Shown piece by piece: positions 59,332 through 64,000 of a DNA stretch of 64,000 bases. The notes under the pieces were generated by a model, which saw only the letters and a program-made list of their open reading frames with translations, had not been told where the DNA came from and ran no database searches. The stretch lies in the NCBI GenBank assembly GCA_030696345.1, contig JAUYSK010000027.1, positions 186,001 to 250,000 of the forward strand, given 5' to 3'. Origin of the DNA: Azonexus sp. (GTDB lineage Bacteria; Pseudomonadota; Gammaproteobacteria; Burkholderiales; Rhodocyclaceae). A program made the translations under genes and the position numbers. Position 1 is the stretch's first letter. Every line of letters begins with the position of its first letter.

Positions 59332-60381
59332 TTACTTCGCGCCGGACAGAATCCACTTGACCAGTGTCTTCAAATCCTCATCCTTCAAATGACCATTCGG
59401 CGGCATCGGGATCGAACCCCAGACGCCCTGCCCCCCCGCCTTGACCTTGGCAACCAGCCGGTCTTCAGCATCGGTTTGATCCTTGTAGCGAGACAGGACC
59501 TCGTTGTAGCTTGGGCCGACGATCTTGTTATTGACGCCATGACAGGCCATGCAGCCGTTCTTGGTCGCCATTTCCATCGCCGGCGAGACGGCCGCCGGCG
59601 CGGCAGCAGCTTCGCCACCCAGCGTCTTGGTCCCGCGCACCGGCCCGAACGGGCGGTTCTGGTCGTAGAGTTCGCCATGCGCCGTGCGGGCATAGTCCGG
59701 CAGGCTCGAAGCAACTTTCACTTCGGTCTTGCAGTTCTTCATGCACGCCTTGTTGCTGGTATCCGGCTTGCCACCATTGCCAATGCCACCCTTGGCCGCC
59801 GAGGCACCGGTCCACATGCCGTGGTCGGTGGTCATCCCGTTGCGGTTGGGCAGGATCTTCTGGATATCGCCAATGTTCTTGTCGGACAGGACGAAGTCAG
59901 CCGGCACCATTTCGGACAGGTTGAGCATGTAGGCCAGGATGGCGTAAACGTCGTCCGGCTTCAGCGACTTCGGCGCCGTCCAGGGCATGGCACGCTGTAT
60001 GTAGTCGAAGACCGTCGAAATGGTCGCCACCTTGGTGAAGGTGGTGCGTTGCGGCAACTCGCCGGAAGACAGGCCCTTGACGCGGCCAGTCTTCATGTCG
60101 TCCTTGGTCGTCCCGCCAACCAGCGGCGTGAAGACTTCGTTCGACTCACCGAAAGTGCCGTGGCAGGAAGCGCACTTCTCTTCGAAGAGTTCCTGACCCT
60201 TGTCGACCGAACCCGATCCCTTGGGCAAGCCCTTGAAGTCCGGACGCACGTCGATGTCCCAGGCCTTCACTTCGGCCGGCGTGGCCTGACGGCCAATGCC
60301 CTTGAAGTTGTCGAAAGCGAATGCTGCGGTCGACGCCCCAAAAAGGGCAAAAACGAGAATGGTCTTAGAGAACCTGAACAT
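59332..60381 (-). CDS. soxD: SoxD diheme cytochrome c
   Basis: 349 residues from the ATG at 60381, which overlaps the soxC end by 17 bases. A Sec signal (TILVFALFGASTAAFAF) precedes two cytochrome c domains: CASCHGTFGES near residue 63 and CMACHGVNNKIVGPSY near 275; a middle region has an additional pair, ACMKNCKTE, with no known role. SoxCD is the sulfane dehydrogenase that removes six electrons from SoxY-bound sulfane sulfur; SoxD carries the electrons. Its presence predicts complete oxidation to sulfate without stored sulfur globules. The signal region carries a variant of the dispersed repeat. Confidence 0.95.
   Translation of the reverse strand: MFRFSKTILVFALFGASTAAFAFDNFKGIGRQATPAEVKAWDIDVRPDFKGLPKGSGSVDKGQELFEEKCASCHGTFGESNEVFTPLVGGTTKDDMKTGRVKGLSSGELPQRTTFTKVATISTVFDYIQRAMPWTAPKSLKPDDVYAILAYMLNLSEMVPADFVLSDKNIGDIQKILPNRNGMTTDHGMWTGASAAKGGIGNGGKPDTSNKACMKNCKTEVKVASSLPDYARTAHGELYDQNRPFGPVRGTKTLGGEAAAAPAAVSPAMEMATKNGCMACHGVNNKIVGPSYNEVLSRYKDQTDAEDRLVAKVKAGGQGVWGSIPMPPNGHLKDEDLKTLVKWILSGAK
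60322..60354 (+). repeat. dispersed uptake-signal-like repeat, copy 10 (variant, in soxD signal peptide)
   Basis: TGCTGCGGTCGAC (one substitution) at 60322-60334, then AAAAA at 60340-60344 and AAAAA at 60349-60353. In soxD, antisense to the gene. Confidence 0.75.
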
Positions 60382-61711
60382 TGCTGACCTCCCCGCTTTC
60401 GATGACCTTCCAGGACTGGATGGCGTTGTTGTGATAGATCGACTTGGTACCGCGCACGGCACGCAACTGGCCGTAGCTCGGCTGGACAAAACCGGTTTCG
60501 TCCATGGCACGTGATTGCAGGATGGCCGGCTTGCCGTCCCACACCCAGTTAATGTTGAAGCGGGTCAGCGCCTTGTTCTGGATCGGTCCTTCGAGGCGCG
60601 CCGTTTTCCAGTTGATGCCGCCGTCGAAGGAAACATCGACCTGCTTGATGCGACCACGACCCGACCAGGCCAGACCGGAGACGTTATAGAAGCCCTGATC
60701 AAGCAGCGTCTGGCCACCCGACGGCGTGGTAATGACCGACTTTGCTTCCTGCACCGAACTGTACTGGCGATGCAGACCACTGGGCATCAGGTCGATGTAA
60801 TGCACCGCCTCATCCTTGGTGGCGTAAGGCTTGTCACCGACTTCGATGCGACGCAGCCACTTGACCCAGGAAACGCCCTGCACACCCGGCACGACGAGGC
60901 GCAACGGATAGCCGTTTTCCGGACGCAGCATTTCGCCGTTCTGGCCATAGGCAACCAGAACTTCGCCGGACTCGACCATTTCCATCGGAATGGTGCGCGT
61001 CATCGAGGAGCCATCGGCGCCCTCAGCCAGCACATAGCGGGCCTTCTTGTAATCGACGCCGCAGTCTTCCAGCAGATGCTTCAGCGGCACGCCGGTAAAT
61101 TCGGAACAGGAGAGCATGCCGTGCGTGTATTGCACCGTCGGCACGGCCACGTTGCCCCACTCCAGACCGGTATTGGCGCCGCACTCGATGAAGTGGATAC
61201 GCGAGGCCGAAGGCATGCGCATCAGTTCGTCCAGCGTGTAAACCTTGGGCTTCTTGAGCAATGAATCATCCGACCCATTCACCATCAGGCGATGCTTGGA
61301 CGGATCGATGTCATGCCAGCCCTGATGATGGCGCTCGAAGTGCAGGCCAGAGGGCGTAATGATGCCAAATAGACCCTGCAACGGCGCAAATGAAACCGAA
61401 GCTCCACCAACGCGGGCCAGACCCGGTGATTCGCGACGCAGCAACTGGCTTTCGTACTTTGATGGCACGCCGTACGGATTGGTGGCCACCGGCAAACCCA
61501 GCGACGTGGTCCATGCCGGATTTTCCAGGATGTTGATGTCACCTTCACTGGCCCGCGCCACCATCGGCGCTGCCATCGCTGCCCCCGCAGCAAGAAAACT
61601 TTTCCGCAGAAAGTCACGGCGCCCGGTTGCGACGGCCTTGACCTGATCTTCCGAAAGGAAGTTTTCCGGTGCGGGCCGCAGACGCCCCGGTTGTTTAACG
61701 ATATCGCCCAT
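60365..61711 (-). CDS. soxC: SoxC sulfane dehydrogenase molybdenum subunit
   Basis: 448 residues from the ATG at 61711, which has AGGGAAGAGG upstream. A Tat signal (RRDFLRKSFLAAGAAMAAPM) is followed by a sulfite-oxidase-like molybdopterin domain. The molybdenum-ligand Cys is in RIHFIECGANTGLEW; FERHHQGWHDIDPSKHRLM, GYPLRLVVPGVQGVSWVKWLRRIEV and the C-terminal dimer domain (RIKQVDVSFDGGINWKTARL) are present. Together with SoxD it oxidises the SoxY-bound sulfane sulfur. First structural gene of the operon, 28 bases after the soxR-like gene. Confidence 0.96.
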   Translation of the reverse strand: MGDIVKQPGRLRPAPENFLSEDQVKAVATGRRDFLRKSFLAAGAAMAAPMVARASEGDINILENPAWTTSLGLPVATNPYGVPSKYESQLLRRESPGLARVGGASVSFAPLQGLFGIITPSGLHFERHHQGWHDIDPSKHRLMVNGSDDSLLKKPKVYTLDELMRMPSASRIHFIECGANTGLEWGNVAVPTVQYTHGMLSCSEFTGVPLKHLLEDCGVDYKKARYVLAEGADGSSMTRTIPMEMVESGEVLVAYGQNGEMLRPENGYPLRLVVPGVQGVSWVKWLRRIEVGDKPYATKDEAVHYIDLMPSGLHRQYSSVQEAKSVITTPSGGQTLLDQGFYNVSGLAWSGRGRIKQVDVSFDGGINWKTARLEGPIQNKALTRFNINWVWDGKPAILQSRAMDETGFVQPSYGQLRAVRGTKSIYHNNAIQSWKVIESGEVSNVQVL

Positions 61712-61739
61712 AGAGACCTCTTCCCTCCGTCTATTTACA

Positions 61740-62069
61740 TCAATCACACGAATTCACGACACCCAACTGATCCCCCAGATCACGGCTTGCCACCGTGATA
61801 CTGACCGTCCGACAGATGTCGACAAAATTTGGATCAATCACGCGATACATCACAGAACTTCCTTCACGGCGACGGTCAACGACACCGGCGCGGTACAAAA
61901 TATTCAGGTGCCGAGAAATATTGGCCTGAGTCAGCCCGATACGTTCAACCACCTCATGTACCGGCCGCTCTTCAGCGCACAGGCTGGAGAGGATGCGCAA
62001 GCGCGTCGGATCAGCCAGCAAGGCAAAGTAACGCGCCACCTGCTCGAATACCTGAATGGTCTCGTCCAT
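61740..62069 (-). CDS. soxR: ArsR-family repressor of the sox operon (SoxR/BigR-like)
   Basis: 109 residues with a winged HTH of the ArsR type: FALLADPTRLRILSSL followed by VHEVVERIGLTQANISRHLNILYRAGVV. Three cysteines are present (31, 86 and 108); in BigR/SqrR-type sulfur sensors two cysteines form a persulfide or polysulfide bridge that lowers DNA affinity. Cys31 matches the first of these, and Cys86 is the likely second. It lies directly upstream of soxC on the same strand, and divergent from fccAB, so it probably controls both. The role is inferred from context and family. Confidence 0.88.
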   Translation of the reverse strand: MDETIQVFEQVARYFALLADPTRLRILSSLCAEERPVHEVVERIGLTQANISRHLNILYRAGVVDRRREGSSVMYRVIDPNFVDICRTVSITVASRDLGDQLGVVNSCD

Positions 62070-62084
62070 ACTGTCTTTTGATCT

Positions 62085-62155
62085 GAATTAAGATTCAATG
62101 TATAACTACCTGCTTATATAGTCAACAACTTATATTGTTGCATTGCAGCATGCAA
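62085..62155. promoter_or_regulatory. divergent sox/fcc control region with candidate operators
   Basis: The gap between soxR and fccA is AT-rich and contains GAAT-N4-ATTC (62085-62096), ATATA-N10-TATAT around 62117-62136 and the palindrome TTGCAT-N6-ATGCAA (62138-62155). Such short inverted repeats are typical ArsR-family sites. Which one is used cannot be told from sequence alone. Confidence 0.5.
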
Positions 62156-62259
62156 TTTGTCCAAAAGGTCTATAACCTTGGCACTAGGCCGCAATGCTCA
62201 AAATTCCAAAAATTTTCCGGCTACATAGCAAATCAACATCAATCAGAGGAGATGTATCG

Positions 62260-62565
62260 ATGAAACTGCAATCCACCCTCGCAGCCTTTTGCCTGCTCGC
62301 TGCCGCCGGCGTTGCGCATGCTGCCGACCCGAACCTCGGGCGCAACCTGGCTGCCACTTGCGCCAACTGTCACGGCACCAACGGCAATGCTGTCAAGGGC
62401 GCCGGCCTCGACTCCCTGGCCGGAAGCCCGAAAGACAAGACGCTGCAAAAGCTGTCCGAATTCAAGAGCGGTGACAAACCCGCTTCGATCATGCATCAGA
62501 TCACCAAAGGCTATACCGACGAGCAGCTTGATCTGATCGCTACCTATTTCGCCGCGCAAAAGTAA
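62260..62565 (+). CDS. fccA: cytochrome c subunit of flavocytochrome c sulfide dehydrogenase
   Basis: 101 residues with a Sec signal peptide (LAAFCLLAAAGVAHAAD) and one haem motif CANCHGTNGNAVKGAGLDSLAGSP, the class I mono-haem pattern of FccA-like subunits. A distal Met is in ASIMHQITKGYTDEQLDLIATYF. It accepts electrons from the flavoprotein encoded 12 bases downstream. ATG at 62260 has a good GAGGAG ribosome site and is preferred to the longer frame from 62194. Confidence 0.93.
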   Translation: MKLQSTLAAFCLLAAAGVAHAADPNLGRNLAATCANCHGTNGNAVKGAGLDSLAGSPKDKTLQKLSEFKSGDKPASIMHQITKGYTDEQLDLIATYFAAQK

Positions 62566-62577
62566 GGGGAGAACAAC

Positions 62578-63855
62578 ATGATGCTGATGAAACGACGTGA
62601 TTTTCTGAAGGCTGGCGCGGCTGCCGGTGCGATGGCCACCCTGTACGGCTGTGCCGGCGGTGGCAAGGCCAGCGGCCATGTGGTCGTGGTTGGTGGCGGC
62701 TACGGCGGCGCCACGATTGCCAAATATCTCCGCATGTGGAGCGAAGGCGGCGTTCAGGTCACCCTGATCGAACGCAATCCGACCTTCATTTCCTGCCCGA
62801 TTTCGAATCTGGTCATTGGTGGCACCAAGACCATGGAAGACATCACCGTCAGCTATGACGGCCTGAAGAACAAATGGGGCGTCCGTGTCGTCCAGGACGA
62901 CGTGGTTGCGGTCGACGCAGCAAAAAAGACCATTTCCCTCAAGGCTGGCGGCGCGATGAGCTACGACCGGCTGGTGCTGTCACCGGGTATCGATTTCATG
63001 TTCGACCAGATTCCCGGCCTGAACAACGCCGATGCCCAGAGCAAGATCCTGCATGCCTGGAAAGCCGGTGCCCAGACCGTCGCCCTGCGCAAGCAACTGG
63101 AAAGCATGAAGGACGGTGGGGTTTATGCCATTTCCATCCCGAAAGCGCCCTACCGCTGCCCGCCCGGACCTTACGAGCGCGCCTGCCTGGTCGCCAATTA
63201 CTTCAAGCAAAGCAAGCCCAAATCCAAAGTCATCATCCTCGACGCCAATGAAGACGTGATGTCCAAGAAAGGGCTATTCACCAAGGCCTGGACCGATCTC
63301 TACAAGGGCATTATCGAGTACCGCAACAATAGCGAAGTGAAGGATGTCGAAGTCGGCACCAACACCGCCGTACTCGAATTCGACAAGTTCAAGGCCGACG
63401 TACTCAACATCATCCCGCCCCACCGTGCCGGCGACATCGCCGCCAAGTCAGGTATCAAACTGATCAACAACCGCTGGGTGGATATCAATTGGTTGAGCAT
63501 GGAATCGACCAGCACACCGGGCATTCATGTATTGGGCGACGCCATCTTCCCGGCCCCGACCATGCCGAAGTCTGGTCACATGGCCAACCAGCACGGCAAG
63601 TTGGCGGCAGCGGCGATTCTGAACCAGCTCTCCGGCATGGAGCCGAGTCCGACACCGGTTGTCATGAACACCTGTTACAGCTTTGTCGATGCCAAGAACG
63701 TCATCCACGTTTCTTCCATCCACCAGTACGATGCCGCCACCAAGACAGTTCAACCGGTTAAAGGCGCCGGCGGTGTTTCTGCCGCGCGCAACGAACTGGA
63801 AGGCAAGGTTGCGATGGGCTGGGCGAAGAATATCTGGGCCGACATGCTGACCTGA
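62578..63855 (+). CDS. fccB: flavoprotein subunit of flavocytochrome c sulfide dehydrogenase
   Basis: 425 residues. A Tat signal (KRRDFLKAGAAAGAMATLYGC) is followed by FAD binding at HVVVVGGGYGGATIAKYL, the redox-active cysteine segment FISCPISNLVIGG and the second Cys in YRCPPGPYERACLVANYF, with FAD end motif GIHVLGDAIFP. FccB oxidises sulfide in the periplasm and passes electrons to the FccA haem. The pair is divergent from the sox operon under the same regulator. Several Met starts occur at 62578-62587; the first has GGGGAG upstream. Distinct from the SQR-like protein at 53069. Confidence 0.95.
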   Translation: MMLMKRRDFLKAGAAAGAMATLYGCAGGGKASGHVVVVGGGYGGATIAKYLRMWSEGGVQVTLIERNPTFISCPISNLVIGGTKTMEDITVSYDGLKNKWGVRVVQDDVVAVDAAKKTISLKAGGAMSYDRLVLSPGIDFMFDQIPGLNNADAQSKILHAWKAGAQTVALRKQLESMKDGGVYAISIPKAPYRCPPGPYERACLVANYFKQSKPKSKVIILDANEDVMSKKGLFTKAWTDLYKGIIEYRNNSEVKDVEVGTNTAVLEFDKFKADVLNIIPPHRAGDIAAKSGIKLINNRWVDINWLSMESTSTPGIHVLGDAIFPAPTMPKSGHMANQHGKLAAAAILNQLSGMEPSPTPVVMNTCYSFVDAKNVIHVSSIHQYDAATKTVQPVKGAGGVSAARNELEGKVAMGWAKNIWADMLT

Positions 63856-63875
63856 TTTTTCTTGTTCCTCAAACC

Positions 63876-63901
63876 AAAAGGCCGCGAATGCGGCCTTTTT
63901 C
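63876..63901. terminator. intrinsic terminator after fccAB
   Basis: AAAAGGCCGC-GAAT-GCGGCCTTTTT: a 10-bp stem with a T run on the forward strand and an A run before it, so it may also end the reverse-strand gene at the window edge. Confidence 0.9.
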
Positions 63902-63944
63902 ATGGTGAGCACGCCCGGAAGGAAGCACTCCCGGGGTGCAGCAA

Positions 63945-64000
63945 TCAATCCAGCGTGGCGATGTACTCGGCGACGGCGTTTCTTTCCAGTTCGGTGAGCT
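63945..64000 (-). CDS. C-terminal end of a probable c-type cytochrome (5' end outside window)
   Basis: Eighteen codons up to the window edge read LTELERNAVAEYIATLD before a stop. The pattern 'L...E..AVA.YIA.L' is the usual last helix of class I cytochromes c. The haem motif is outside the window, so this rests on a short match. It converges with fccB and shares the terminator. Confidence 0.6.
   Translation of the reverse strand, partial: LTELERNAVAEYIATLD

Noticed and set aside
1..64000. tRNA, rRNA or CRISPR arrays
   Set aside because: I saw no cloverleaf with a TTCGA-like T arm, no rRNA-conserved segments and no regularly spaced direct repeats. A covariance-model search would be needed to exclude small RNAs.

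Overview
The window looks like chromosome of a betaproteobacterium of the Rhodocyclales type (Dechloromonas/Azonexus-like). The evidence is high GC with strong third-position bias, PEP-CTERM exported proteins, a complete Sox thiosulfate-oxidation cluster, an RND efflux operon, and a dense block of PAS/Cache sensor kinases and c-di-GMP genes. The assignment is inferred from gene content, not from a marker gene. I saw no rRNA, tRNA or CRISPR array.

Layout. 1-5.4 kb: tail of a PEP-CTERM protein with terminator, a higA antitoxin stub, two lipoproteins, a DUF302 protein, a reverse-strand trio (rhodanese, unknown 123-aa protein, GST-like protein) and an M17 aminopeptidase. 5.4-7.2 kb: a PEP-CTERM gene broken inside its signal peptide by a 116-bp MITE-like element, then gene-free DNA. 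7.2-17 kb: CorA-like membrane protein, GNAT, DUF1415 protein, a 41-aa Lys-rich protein, trypsin-like protease, penicillin-binding protein 1C, DUF599 protein, RarD, and a membrane-anchored spermidine-synthase-like protein. 17-22.8 kb: a two-partner secretion pair followed by a second identical MITE copy. 22.8-30.6 kb: SpoU methyltransferase, TetR repressor and divergent RND tripartite pump, then a Phd/VapC-type toxin-antitoxin pair.

30.7-52.3 kb: a YeeE/YedE (thiosulfate-uptake type) membrane protein, then a signalling block. It holds four histidine kinases (one hybrid with two REC domains and HPt), receiver-only proteins, a GGDEF cyclase, an HD-GYP phosphodiesterase, an HDOD protein, a chemoreceptor with a periplasmic CxxCH haem motif, and three paralogous regulators with an unusual DNA-binding-domain-first, receiver-second order. 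52.3-64 kb: the sulfur locus. Reverse strand: soxR-like ArsR regulator, soxC, soxD, soxY, soxZ, soxA, soxX, soxB, rhodanese, SQR-like flavoprotein, small membrane protein. Forward strand: flavocytochrome c sulfide dehydrogenase (fccAB). Together these predict periplasmic oxidation of thiosulfate and sulfide.

The most striking unexplained signal is a dispersed sequence, TGCTGCGGTCAAC, followed by two A/T runs about one and two helical turns downstream. Ten copies of its 9-base core (one with a single substitution) lie in both orientations, within genes and between them. Its design resembles the DNA-uptake signal sequences of Pasteurellaceae, and I propose it as a candidate uptake (or other genome-wide recognition) sequence of this lineage. 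A 116-bp TA-flanked MITE and a chimeric duplicate made of the ends of the rhodanese and yeeE genes are further signs of genome movement.
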